The notes below the pieces were generated by a model, which made no database searches, was not told the DNA's origin, and saw only the letters and a program-made list of their open reading frames with translations. Both the position numbers and the translations under genes were made by a program. A stretch of DNA of 64,000 nt from Prosthecomicrobium pneumaticum (GTDB lineage: Bacteria > Pseudomonadota > Alphaproteobacteria > Rhizobiales > Kaistiaceae), in the NCBI RefSeq assembly GCF_014199915.1, contig NZ_JACHOO010000002.1:124001-188000 (forward strand), given 5' to 3'. Shown one piece after another: positions 28,356 to 36,611 of the stretch. The stretch's first letter is position 1. Every line of letters begins with the position of its first letter.

Positions 28356-28967
28356 TCAGCGCTGCGCGAAGGCGAGCCGGACGCCGAGTGCGACGAAGGC
28401 GGCGGCGAAGGCCCGCCGCATCCAGGCGAGCACGCCCGGCCGCGACAGCACCTGCCGGCGCACCGCGGCGGCGAACACGCCGTAGAGCACGAAGACCGCG
28501 AAGGTGAGCGCCATGAACACGGCGCTGAGGGCGAGCATCCGCTCGAGCCCGGCCGGGTCGTCGGCGCGGACGAATTGCGGCAGGAAGGCGAAGAAGAAGA
28601 TCGACAGCTTCGGATTGAGGATGTTGACGAGCACGCCCGAGACGATCACCTGCCGCGCCGAGCGGGGTGCCGCCTCCGGCTCGACCCGCAGCGCGCCGCG
28701 GTCCTTCAGCGTCGCATAGGCCATATAGAGCAGATAGGCGACGCCGAGGACCTTCAGCGTCTCGAAGGCGAGCGCGCTCGCATGGAGGAGCGCGGCGAGG
28801 CCGGTCACCGCCGCGAGCATGTGCGGCACGATGCCGAGCGTGCAGGCGAGGGCGGCGACGACGCTCGCCCGCGCCCCGCGCGACAGGCCCGCCGCGACGG
28901 TGAACAGCACGCCGGTTCCCGGCGAGGCGACGACGATCAGCGACGTCAGCAGAAACTCGATCCCCAT
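28356..28967 (-). CDS. LysE/RhtB family amino-acid exporter
   Basis: The 203-residue integral membrane protein has the LysE family layout: about six hydrophobic helices and the early signature SPGTGVLFTVAAGLSRG. A helix with LGVAYLLYMAYATLKD follows, and then GVLVNILNPKLSIFFFAFLPQF. Such proteins export amino acids or related small molecules from the cytoplasm. The substrate is unknown. It is convergent with hrcA, only 21 bases away, and not in an evident operon. Confidence 0.9.
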   Translation of the reverse strand: MGIEFLLTSLIVVASPGTGVLFTVAAGLSRGARASVVAALACTLGIVPHMLAAVTGLAALLHASALAFETLKVLGVAYLLYMAYATLKDRGALRVEPEAAPRSARQVIVSGVLVNILNPKLSIFFFAFLPQFVRADDPAGLERMLALSAVFMALTFAVFVLYGVFAAAVRRQVLSRPGVLAWMRRAFAAAFVALGVRLAFAQR

Positions 28968-29084
28968 CCCGACCCTCCCCCGGCGGGCCGACGCTCCGCC
29001 GGACCGCCCTTCAAATCACGCGCCCCCGCCCGGCCGCTCCATTCCCACTCTCCCGCCCGCTGGAAAGGGGGAGACCGGCCACCG

Positions 29085-30338
29085 TCACGCCCCGCGGGGC
29101 GGCTGGTCGTCGGCGCGGGGGTCGAGCGCGACCGTCTCCGGCGTCTGGTTCTTCAGGAGCGGCATCGGCTGGAAGGCCTCGCGCGCGTCGACCGAGGGCG
29201 CGGGCCGGCGGCGCATGCGGTAGAGCGTGTAGGCGATCAGCAGGAGATGCGCGCCGGAGCAGAAGGTGAAGAGCCCCTGCGGCCCGATGTGCTCCATGGC
29301 GAGCGCGCCGATGATCGGGCCGATCGCCGTGCCGATGCCCGACATCAGGAGCAGGCCGCCGGCGATCTGGACGAACTCGTCGGGCGCCGCGAAATCGTTC
29401 GCATGGGCGACGGTGAGCCCGTACATCGGATAGATCATGCCGCCGAACAGCGCGATCATCGGGATCAGCACATAGGGGTCGTGCGGGTTGAGGAGCGAGA
29501 TCAGGACGCCCATCACGATCGCCGCGCCCGACACGCCGACGAGCACCACGCGGCGGTCGATCCGGTCCGAGAGCCGGCCGAGCGGCACCTGGGTGAGCGC
29601 GCCACCGAGCACCGCGCCGCTCATCAGAAAGGCGATCGCGGCGATCGGAAGGCCGATCTGCTGCGCATAGACGGCGCCGAGCGTGCCGAAGGCTCCGTTG
29701 ACATTGCCGATGATGAAGCAGCCGACGGCGGCGACCGGCGAATTCGCCATAAGCTTCTTGAGGTCCAGCCGCGACACCTTGAGCGGCCGCGGCGTCTGCG
29801 CGGTCGACAGCGCCGAGGGCAGGATCGCGAGACAATAGAAGATCGCGCCGAGCACGAAGAAGAAGAACCCTTCCGCGGGTGCCGTGGCGAGAAGGAGCTG
29901 GCCGACCGTCGACGCGGCGAAGTTCACCATCTGATAGACGGAGAAGATCGTGCCGCGGTTCTCGCGGGTCGCCCGCTCGTTGAGCCAGCTCTCGACGATC
30001 ATCGCCGCGCCGGCGAAGCAGAAGCCGGAAAACGCCCGCAGCACGATCCAGGGCCAGGGCGAGACGACGAGGAGATTGAGGAGGATGGCGACGGCCGCGA
30101 CGGAGGCCATGACGCCATAGGAGCGGACGTGGCCGACGCGCCGCACCATGCGCGGCACGACGAGGCAGCCGAGCACGAAGCCGGCCGCCCAGCCCGTGCC
30201 GATCAGGCCGAGCTCGGTGGTCGAAAAGCCCTCCACCGCGCCGCGGATCGGCAGCAGCAGGCCGTGAATGCCCCCCGCGACGAGGAGAAAGGCGGAACCG
30301 AGCAGAAGCGCGGCGACGGGGATGAGCTGGGAGGCCAT
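29085..30338 (-). CDS. Major facilitator superfamily transporter (YcaD-like)
   Basis: The 417-residue protein has about twelve hydrophobic segments. The loop-2/3 signature appears as VVPRMVRRVGHVRSYG in the first half, and its repeat as PLGRLSDRIDRRVVL in the second. ESWLNERATRENRGTIFSVY is a stretch typical of YcaD-like members, whose substrates are unknown. The tail after about 375 is charged and cytoplasmic. It lies alone, with a repeat cluster upstream. Confidence 0.88.
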   Translation of the reverse strand: MASQLIPVAALLLGSAFLLVAGGIHGLLLPIRGAVEGFSTTELGLIGTGWAAGFVLGCLVVPRMVRRVGHVRSYGVMASVAAVAILLNLLVVSPWPWIVLRAFSGFCFAGAAMIVESWLNERATRENRGTIFSVYQMVNFAASTVGQLLLATAPAEGFFFFVLGAIFYCLAILPSALSTAQTPRPLKVSRLDLKKLMANSPVAAVGCFIIGNVNGAFGTLGAVYAQQIGLPIAAIAFLMSGAVLGGALTQVPLGRLSDRIDRRVVLVGVSGAAIVMGVLISLLNPHDPYVLIPMIALFGGMIYPMYGLTVAHANDFAAPDEFVQIAGGLLLMSGIGTAIGPIIGALAMEHIGPQGLFTFCSGAHLLLIAYTLYRMRRRPAPSVDAREAFQPMPLLKNQTPETVALDPRADDQPPRGA

Positions 30339-30926
30339 TCGGCGAAGGGGCTGGCGTGCGACGGGGGGCGGTCGAACCGATTCAAGGGGTCAACCCTTCC
30401 TGCGGTCGGGTGACGAAATGATGGCGCCGGACTCTCCTACGGCAGGTTTTACCCGGCCTTTCCACTCTCCCACCGATCGGCCCCGCCGGGAAGCCGGGAT
30501 GTGTCGCCGGCGCCGCCCGGGCTGCGCCGCGCTGCGGCCTGGACATGGGCGATGCGAGAGCAACCGCCGGGGCACCCCCCTCTCCCGCGCGGCGGGAGAG
30601 GGCCGGGGTGAGGGCCTTCTCTCGGTTGACGAAGGAGAGCCACCCTCACCCTTCCGGCCTAACCGTCTCGGTCGCTTGCGCTCCCTGCGACGCCAAGGCC
30701 GGAAGCCCTCTCCCGCGCGGCGGGAGAGGGGGGGCGGCGCCGGCTGTGCGGAAATGGGCCGAGACACGCCGGGCGTGCGAGAGCAACCGCTGGAGCTCCC
30801 CCTCTCCCGCGCGGCGGGAGAGGGCCGGGGGTGAGGGCCTTCTCTCGGTTGACGAAGAAAGGTGCACCCTCACCCTTCCGTGCGGAAATGGTGGCCGAGG
30901 ATGCATCGGGCGGGCGGGGGGTCTTG
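30339..30926. repeat. Intergenic region with duplicated GGGAGAGGG/GGGTGAGGG elements
   Basis: Nothing gene-like is seen in this 588-base interval. From 30575 to about 30880 a full element is followed by a partial second copy. Each copy is introduced by TGCGAGAGCAACCGC and CTCTCCCGCGCGGCGGGAGAG, then GGTGAGGGCCTTCTCTCGG and CACCCTCACCCTTCCG. The duplication of the TGCGAGAGCAACCGC lead as well shows that more than the palindrome was copied. The left 235 bases contain no evident signal beyond the MFS gene's probable promoter. Confidence 0.65.
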
Positions 30927-31709
30927 TCAGGCGTGGACGCCGGCCTCGGTCATGCCGGTTATGACGCGCTCGACCGCCTCCACCGAGCTCGTCTTCGGGT
31001 CGATGTCGTCGGCGACGACGCGGCCGCGGCGCATCACCACGATCCGGTCGACGACCTGGAAGACGTGGTGGATGTTGTGCGCGATGAAGATGCAGGAATG
31101 GCCGGAATCGCGCGCATTGCGCACGAAGGAGAGCACCCCTTGCGTCTCCGCGACGCCGAGATTGTTGGTCGGCTCGTCGAGGATGATCAGGTCGCTGTCG
31201 AAATACATCGCCCGGGCGATCGCCACCGCCTGACGCTCGCCGCCCGACAGCGAGCCGATCGGCGTGGTCGGCGGGATGTTCTTCGAGATGCCGACCCGGC
31301 GCAGAAGCTCGCCCGCGACCCGGTTCATCCGCTCGTGGTCGAGGCGGTTGAGGAGGCGCGGCCCCTTGATCGGCTCGCGGCCGAGGAAGAGGTTGCGGGC
31401 GATCGAGAGCTGGGTGACGAGGGCGGAGTCCTGATAGATCGTCTCGATGCCATAGCCGATCGCATCGGTGGTCGAGCGGATCGACGCCTTCTCGCCGCGC
31501 ACATAGATCGCGCCGCCGGTCGCCGGAACGGCGCCGGAGAGCACCTTGATGAGCGTCGACTTGCCGGCGCCGTTATCGCCGAGCAGGCCGACGATCTCCC
31601 GCTCGCGGACGGTGAAATCGACGCCGTCGAGCGCCCGGACGCGGCCGTAGGACTTCTCGATGCCGACCATGCGGACGAGCGTGCCGTCCGCCGAATGCTG
31701 CCGCGCCAT
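30927..31709 (-). CDS. CUT2-type sugar ABC transporter ATP-binding protein, single domain
   Basis: The 260-residue ATPase has Walker A GDNGAGKST (44-52), signature LSGGERQ (154-160) and Walker B IILDE (175-179). It has one nucleotide domain, unlike the duplicated RbsA/XylG type, and so resembles FrcA-like transporters. It should energise uptake by the permease and binding protein encoded just upstream. The ATG at 31709 is two bases from the permease stop, so they are translated together. The substrate is probably a monosaccharide or polyol, not identifiable from sequence. Confidence 0.9.
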   Translation of the reverse strand: MARQHSADGTLVRMVGIEKSYGRVRALDGVDFTVREREIVGLLGDNGAGKSTLIKVLSGAVPATGGAIYVRGEKASIRSTTDAIGYGIETIYQDSALVTQLSIARNLFLGREPIKGPRLLNRLDHERMNRVAGELLRRVGISKNIPPTTPIGSLSGGERQAVAIARAMYFDSDLIILDEPTNNLGVAETQGVLSFVRNARDSGHSCIFIAHNIHHVFQVVDRIVVMRRGRVVADDIDPKTSSVEAVERVITGMTEAGVHA

Positions 31710-31711
31710 GA

Positions 31712-32698
31712 TCAGTTCGCTCCCTGATGCCGGCGATCGAGGAAGGAATGGAGCGTCATCATGCCGAGGATGATCGCGCCGATGAAGATGTTGTAGGCGA
31801 GGCCGGGCACGCCGATCAGCACGATGCCGTTGCGCATGACGCGCAGGATCAGGACGCCGAGCACGGTGCCGATGATGGTGCCGCGGCCGCCGGTGAGCGC
31901 CGTGCCGCCGATCACCACCATGGCGATCACCTCGAGCTCGTAGCCCTGGCCGCTGTTCGGATTGGCGGCCGAGGTGCGGATCGAGGAGATGATGCCGGCG
32001 AAACCGGCGAGCGTCGCCGACAGCATGAAGAGCGCGACCTTGACGCGATCGACCTTGACGCCGCGGGCACGCGCCGCATTGGCGTTGCCGCCCGCGGCCT
32101 GGATCCAGTTGCCGGCCTTCGTCCCGGTCAGCACATAGCCGAGCAGCAGGGCGAACAGGATGAACCAGAACAGCGACATATAGAGACGGAAGGGACCGAC
32201 ATAGAAATCGCCGACCAGCACCTCGGCGAGCCAGTGGCCGCCGGCGCTCCAGGTGCGCTGCGGGAAGCCGTCGGTGATGAAGAGCGCCGTGCCGCGCACG
32301 ACGAGCAGCATGCCGAGCGTGACGAGGAAGGAGGAGATCCGCACCCGGGTGACGAACCAGCCATTCGCGAAGCCGATCAGCGCCGCGACGACCAGCGCGA
32401 CGACGAAGGCGAGGCCGAGCGAGGTCACCCCGGCGTTGAAGAGCGTCCACATCAGGACCGGCGCGAAGCCGAACACCGAGCCGACGGACAGATCGAACTC
32501 GCCGGACGTCATCAGCAGCGTCATGGCGAGCGCGATCAGGCCGAGCTCGACGGTGAAGGACAGCGTGTTCGAGATGTTGAGCGGCGACAGGAATTCCGGA
32601 TTGATCGACCAGAAGACGACCAGTTCGGCGAGGAGCAGGACGAAGGGTCCGAGCTCGGGCCGCGCCGTCAGGCGCGCGATGAGGGATCGGTTTTCCAC
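31712..32698 (-). CDS. CUT2-type sugar ABC transporter permease
   Basis: The 328-residue membrane protein shows eight or more hydrophobic helices and the BPD_transp_2 features of ribose/fructose-type permeases: SGEFDLSVGSVFG, VTLGMLLVVRGTAL, GGNANAARARGV and VIGGTALTGGRGTIIGT. The start is taken at GTG 32698, where the family N-terminus (ENRSLIARL) begins; no strong ribosome site is visible there. The longer frame runs through the stem-loop and the binding-protein gene. It lies between the binding protein and ATPase genes in one operon. Confidence 0.9.
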   Translation of the reverse strand: MENRSLIARLTARPELGPFVLLLAELVVFWSINPEFLSPLNISNTLSFTVELGLIALAMTLLMTSGEFDLSVGSVFGFAPVLMWTLFNAGVTSLGLAFVVALVVAALIGFANGWFVTRVRISSFLVTLGMLLVVRGTALFITDGFPQRTWSAGGHWLAEVLVGDFYVGPFRLYMSLFWFILFALLLGYVLTGTKAGNWIQAAGGNANAARARGVKVDRVKVALFMLSATLAGFAGIISSIRTSAANPNSGQGYELEVIAMVVIGGTALTGGRGTIIGTVLGVLILRVMRNGIVLIGVPGLAYNIFIGAIILGMMTLHSFLDRRHQGAN

Positions 32699-32734
32699 GG
32701 GGCGGTCCGGCAGGTTGGTGAGAAGGAACGACGT

Positions 32735-32760
32735 CCCCTCTCCCGCTTGCGGGAGAGGGG
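32735..32760. repeat. Stem-loop between binding-protein and permease genes
   Basis: CCCCTCTCCC (32735-32744) and GGGAGAGGGG (32751-32760) form a perfect 10-bp stem with loop GCTTGC in the 74-base gap. It is a minimal copy of the window's second repeat family. Position between a highly expressed binding-protein gene and its permease suggests mRNA 3'-end protection with reduced downstream expression, as known for malE-malF; here it is inferred. Confidence 0.6.
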
Positions 32761-32772
32761 CACGGCCGGCGC

Positions 32773-33705
32773 TTACTTGCCCGACAGGATGGTGTCGTAG
32801 ACCTGCGCGGTGTCCTTCTCGTAGAGCGCGCCGGTGATGACGTTGAAGCCCGGCGGGATGCCCGACGAGGCCATCGCGGCGAGCGACAGCGCGACATAGC
32901 TCGTCGCCTGCGGGTCCTGCCACTGCGCGGCGTTGACATAGCCGTTCAGCACTTCCTGCGTGGTGTCGAGCGAGTTGCCCCAGCCGACGACCGGGATCTC
33001 GCCCGGCTGGACGCCGACCTGGTCGAAGACGCGCTTGATCGAGCCGGTGACCAGATCGCCGAGGCCGATGATCGCCTTCACCTTGCTGCGGTTGGCGGTG
33101 AGATAATCGACCATGCGGTTGATCACCTCGGCCTGATCGAGCGTCGCCTCGGTCACCTCATAGGTGATGCCGAGCGGCTCGAACACGCTCTTGATGCCTT
33201 CCTCTTCCTGCACGCCATAGGTGGCGCCCGGGATCTCGACCGGCATCCAGACGAAATCGCCCTTCTTCACCAGGCCCTTGTCGACCAGATACTGTGCCCA
33301 GGCGCGGCCGAAGACGACGTTGTCGCCGCCGACATAGGCGTCGAAGCTGGCGCTCGGATCGGGCGTGTTGAAGTTGATGATCGGGATGCCGGCGGCGTTC
33401 GCCTCCTTGGCGACGTCGACGAGGCTGCCCGGATCGGGGCTCGTGGTGACGATGCCGGCCGCCTTGGCGGCGATGGCGGCGCGCACCGCCTCCTGCTGCG
33501 AGGCGACATTGCCCTGATGGAAGGAGGTGTTGACCGTCTGGCCGGTGTCCTTGCCCCACTGCTCGGCGCCGGCGAGGAAATAGGTCCAGACCGGATCGGC
33601 GGACGTGCCGTGCGAGATCCAGTAGAAGGTCTTCTGCTGCGCCGCCGCCGGCAGGGCGAGCGCCAGGAACAGCCCTGAACAGAGTATGAGGAGCTTCTTC
33701 AGCAC
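32773..33705 (-). CDS. Sugar ABC transporter substrate-binding protein
   Basis: The 310-residue periplasmic protein starts with a Sec signal (MLKKLLILCSGLFLALALPAAA, cleavage near residue 22, described rather than listed in full context) and continues as a type-1 periplasmic binding protein: FYWISHGTSADPVWTYF, GIVTTSPDPGSLV, IPIINFNTPDPS and VVGWGNSLDT. It delivers ligand to the CUT2 permease encoded downstream. The start is GTG at 33705 with GGGAGGA about 8 bases upstream. MocB of rhizopine uptake is in the same broad family, but there is no specific evidence for that ligand. Confidence 0.9.
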   Translation of the reverse strand: MLKKLLILCSGLFLALALPAAAQQKTFYWISHGTSADPVWTYFLAGAEQWGKDTGQTVNTSFHQGNVASQQEAVRAAIAAKAAGIVTTSPDPGSLVDVAKEANAAGIPIINFNTPDPSASFDAYVGGDNVVFGRAWAQYLVDKGLVKKGDFVWMPVEIPGATYGVQEEEGIKSVFEPLGITYEVTEATLDQAEVINRMVDYLTANRSKVKAIIGLGDLVTGSIKRVFDQVGVQPGEIPVVGWGNSLDTTQEVLNGYVNAAQWQDPQATSYVALSLAAMASSGIPPGFNVITGALYEKDTAQVYDTILSGK

Positions 33706-33855
33706 GTTGGTTTCCTCCCGTTGTGCTTCGTTCGCGCCGGCCTTGCGGCGCCTCGCCCTTGTCGACGGGCGATTGATCGACTCGGGCGGCCGTTCTCCTC
33801 CCGGCCGCGCGAGCGAGCGGAGACTGGCACGGAACGGTAGCCGGGTCGAGGGAGG

Positions 33856-33861
33856 ATTATA
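33856..33861 (-). promoter_or_regulatory. Candidate -10 box for the CUT2 operon
   Basis: A perfect TATAAT stands on the minus strand about 150 bases before the binding-protein start, in an unusually A+T-rich spot. No consensus -35 is seen 16-19 bases upstream, so an activator-dependent promoter is possible. Confidence 0.35.
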
Positions 33862-33900
33862 TCATTATGACGAGCCGGCCAGCGCCGGGCCGGAGCCCGC

Positions 33901-34620
33901 TCAGGCGTCGAACCAGGCGACCGGCAGGAAGCGTTCGAGCGTCGAGAACAGGCAGAATTCCGGCGGGCCGAGCTCGATCACCGGCCGCGCGGTGCGGAAG
34001 GTCGCCACGAGCCGGGCGTGGTCGGCGATCTGCGCCTCCGCCGCCTCGGCGGACAGATGGCGCAGCAGATAGCTGAAGGTGATGTGGAAGGCATAGGCGT
34101 CGTGGTTCGCCTCGCGGATGCCGAGCCGCAGAGCGAGCGCTTCGCGCAGGCCCCGGATGCGGCGCAGCTCGTCCTCGTCGGCCGGCACGAGCTCGAGCAC
34201 GGTGCCCCCGGTTCCCATCGGCCGCAATGCCGCGGGGCGCATCCGGAAGCGCTGCGGCGCCCGCATGCCGGCGAGCCGCTCGATGAACAGCCGGTCGATC
34301 GCGGCGCGCGGGGTGGCGGCGGGCACGCCCTCCGGCCAGACCTCGACCCGGTCGGGATTGGCGGTGACGCCGCCGAACACCGTCATGTGGTAGCTCTCGG
34401 GCGGCAGAAAGGCATAGGAGCCGGCCGAGGGCAGGGCGGCGAGCGCGCCGCCGAGCGCGGCGAGATCGCGCCACAGCGCGGAGACCACCGGCACATGGCA
34501 GACGACCGTGTTGCCGCCGAAGCGGAGCGGGCGGCCTCCCGCGTCGAAGCGCGTACCGACCGCCGACGTCTCGCTGCCGGCCGGTCCCGCCGTCAGCCGG
34601 GCCTTCCATTCCGCTTCCAT
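33901..34620 (-). CDS. DUF1868 family protein, 2H-phosphoesterase-like
   Basis: The 239-residue cytoplasmic protein has the two HxT motifs that define the 2H phosphoesterase superfamily: H78-x-T80 in SYHMTVFGG and H179-x-T181 in FHITFSYLL. That spacing, about 100 residues, fits a two-lobed fold with both motifs in one active site. Relatives act on cyclic phosphodiesters or 2'-5' RNA linkages, but DUF1868 members have no established substrate. It stands alone between the CUT2 operon and the NDUFA9-like gene. Confidence 0.75.
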   Translation of the reverse strand: MEAEWKARLTAGPAGSETSAVGTRFDAGGRPLRFGGNTVVCHVPVVSALWRDLAALGGALAALPSAGSYAFLPPESYHMTVFGGVTANPDRVEVWPEGVPAATPRAAIDRLFIERLAGMRAPQRFRMRPAALRPMGTGGTVLELVPADEDELRRIRGLREALALRLGIREANHDAYAFHITFSYLLRHLSAEAAEAQIADHARLVATFRTARPVIELGPPEFCLFSTLERFLPVAWFDA

Positions 34621-34688
34621 CGCCGTCTCTCCGCGTCGTCCGACGCGGGCGACTTAAGGCGTGCCGATGACGGCGCGGTGACGCCGGC

Positions 34689-35663
34689 TCAGAGGCCGGA
34701 CTGGTGGCCGGCGAACTGGCCGCGCACCCGGTAGCGGACGAGATAGGAGGCGAGCACCGCCTCCATCGCGGTCGGCTGGATGCCGAGGCCCTCGAGCGTG
34801 CGGCCTTCGGCGATCGCTTCCGCCGAGACGACATTGTCCTCGGCGAGGAGCTTCAGCTGGTCGGCGGTGACGAGCGGCTTCGGCAGCAGGCCGAGCACCG
34901 AGGCGGCGAGCCGGCCGGCCGCGAAGGGCAGCGGCAGCAGCAGGCGCTCGCGGCCGATCGTCTCGAGCGTCAGCGCCATCAGCTCGCGGAAGGTCTTCAC
35001 CTCCGGTCCGCCGAGCTCATAGATCGTGCCGGGCGTCGCGCGGTCGTCGAGCGCGCGGGCGATCGCCTCGGCGACGTCGCCGACGAAGACCGGCTGCATG
35101 CGGTTCCGTCCGCCGCCGAACAGCGGCAGGAAGGGCGACAGGCCGGCGATGCCGGCGAAGCGGTTGAAGAAGGAATCCTCCGGGCCGAACACCACCGAGG
35201 GCCGCATCACGATGGCGGACGGCACGGCGGCGAGCGCCGCCTGCTCGCCCTCGGCCTTGGTGCGGCCGTAGAGCGAGGGGGAATCGGGCCGCGCGCCGAT
35301 CGCCGAGATCTGCACGAAGCGCGCTATGCCGGCGTCGCGCACGGCCTCGGCGACGGCGCGGGCGCCGAAGGCCTGGGTGGCGGCGAAGGTCTGGCGGCCG
35401 CTCTCGTGGAGGATGCCGACGAGATTGACCGCGGCGTCGGCGCCCTCGAGCGCCCTTTCGATCGACCAGCGATAGCGCAGATTGGCCTGCACCGGCATGA
35501 TCTGCCCGACCGTGCCGAGCGGCTGCAGGAACAGCGCCTTGTCGGGCCGGCGGACGGCGACGCGAATGCGCCAGCCGCGGCGGGCAAGGGCGCGCACGAC
35601 GTGCCGGCCGACGAAGCCGGAGCCGCCGAACACCGTGACCATTTTCCCCGAAGCCGCGCTCAT
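34689..35663 (-). CDS. Complex I NDUFA9 subunit family protein (NAD(P)-binding)
   Basis: The 324-residue extended-SDR-like protein has the nucleotide motif GGSGFVGR at 13-20, then AVNLVGILHESGRQTF, QISAIGARPDSPSLYGRTK and VMRPSVVFGPEDSFFNRFA, which match the bacterial NDUFA9-like group. In mitochondria NDUFA9 is an accessory subunit of complex I; the bacterial protein's role is uncertain, perhaps as an NADPH-binding assembly factor or reductase. The ATG at 35663 has GGAG upstream; ATG at 35642 is a shorter option. Confidence 0.85.
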   Translation of the reverse strand: MSAASGKMVTVFGGSGFVGRHVVRALARRGWRIRVAVRRPDKALFLQPLGTVGQIMPVQANLRYRWSIERALEGADAAVNLVGILHESGRQTFAATQAFGARAVAEAVRDAGIARFVQISAIGARPDSPSLYGRTKAEGEQAALAAVPSAIVMRPSVVFGPEDSFFNRFAGIAGLSPFLPLFGGGRNRMQPVFVGDVAEAIARALDDRATPGTIYELGGPEVKTFRELMALTLETIGRERLLLPLPFAAGRLAASVLGLLPKPLVTADQLKLLAEDNVVSAEAIAEGRTLEGLGIQPTAMEAVLASYLVRYRVRGQFAGHQSGL

Positions 35664-35867
35664 CGCTCTCTCCGCCGTCTCGACCTTACCGACGCTGATA
35701 GCGCGGGCGCGCCCGTACGTCCACGCGACAGGAGCGCCCGCGGCGCCGCGGGGCTCGTTTTTGGGTGGGCTGTGCGACAGACGGGAATGGGATCGGCGGA
35801 TGGCACAGCGACGAGCCTTCCGCGCGCGTCCCGAAAGGGCGGCGGCGCCCCGGCCCCCCCTCCCCGC

Positions 35868-36611
35868 TCAATCCATCGACAGGTCGAGCAGGCGGCCCTC
35901 GAAGAGGCGGTCGCGGGAGCCTTCGAGGTGGCGGCGCATGCGGTCGCGCGCCTCCTCCGGCCGGCGGTCGCGGATCGCCTCGAAGATCGCGCTGTGCTCG
36001 GCGAAGACGCGCTGCAGGCCGGGCGTCGGGCCGAGCAGCGACAGGCCGTGCAGCTTCATGCCGACCGCGATGTGATCGCGAAGGGCCAGCATCGAGGAGG
36101 CGTAGTAGTGGTTGTTGGCGCCTTCCGCGACGGCGTAGTGGAAGGCGAAATCGGCGTCCTCGCGGTGGCGCTGCTCGCGTGTCGCGCTGCCGAGCATGTC
36201 GAGAATGCCGGCGATCTTGGCGAGGAACGCGTCGCTGCGCCGCTGCGCGGCGTGGAAGGCGGCGTCCGGCTCGATGGTCAGGCGGAATTCGTAGCAGCGC
36301 TGGATGTCGGCGATGTTGCCGACCGGCGCGAAGCCGAGCGCCCGCGGCTCGGCCTTGTGGCGCACGAAGCTGCCGGCACCCTGGCGAGAGTAGATCAGCC
36401 CCTCGCTCCTGAGCCGCTCGAGCGCGCCGCGCACGATCGGCCGCGACACGTCGAACTGCTCGGCGAGTTCGTGTTCGCTCGGCAGGCGCTGGTCGTGCGG
36501 GAATTCGCCATTGGCGATGCGGGCGTGCAGGGCGTGATAGACGCGGTCGGCGAGCGATTGCGCCTTGGGGCGGCCGTCGAGGTCGCGCGGTAGGGTGCCT
36601 TCGGTCGTCAT
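35868..36611 (-). CDS. FadR-type GntR regulator of the acid-sugar locus
   Basis: The 247-residue protein has a winged helix at about 18-85 (LADRVYHALHARIANGEF, LPSEHELAEQFDVSRPIVRG, GLIYSRQGAGSFV) and an FCD domain after it (FRLTIEPDAAFHAA, DADFAFHYAVAEGANN, FAEHSAIFEAIRD). It is the last gene of a six-gene overlapping operon and starts inside the kinase gene's stop (ATGA). It is therefore the natural regulator of this locus. CTTGTCAAG-like sites in the divergent control region and before the binding-protein gene are candidate operators. Its ligand is likely an acid-sugar intermediate, by inference. Confidence 0.9.
   Translation of the reverse strand: MTTEGTLPRDLDGRPKAQSLADRVYHALHARIANGEFPHDQRLPSEHELAEQFDVSRPIVRGALERLRSEGLIYSRQGAGSFVRHKAEPRALGFAPVGNIADIQRCYEFRLTIEPDAAFHAAQRRSDAFLAKIAGILDMLGSATREQRHREDADFAFHYAVAEGANNHYYASSMLALRDHIAVGMKLHGLSLLGPTPGLQRVFAEHSAIFEAIRDRRPEEARDRMRRHLEGSRDRLFEGRLLDLSMD

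Noticed and set aside
28347-30413. 688-codon open frame across LysE and MFS genes
   Set aside because: It runs antisense through two well-supported membrane proteins and consists of Arg/Glu/Asp-rich shadow sequence.
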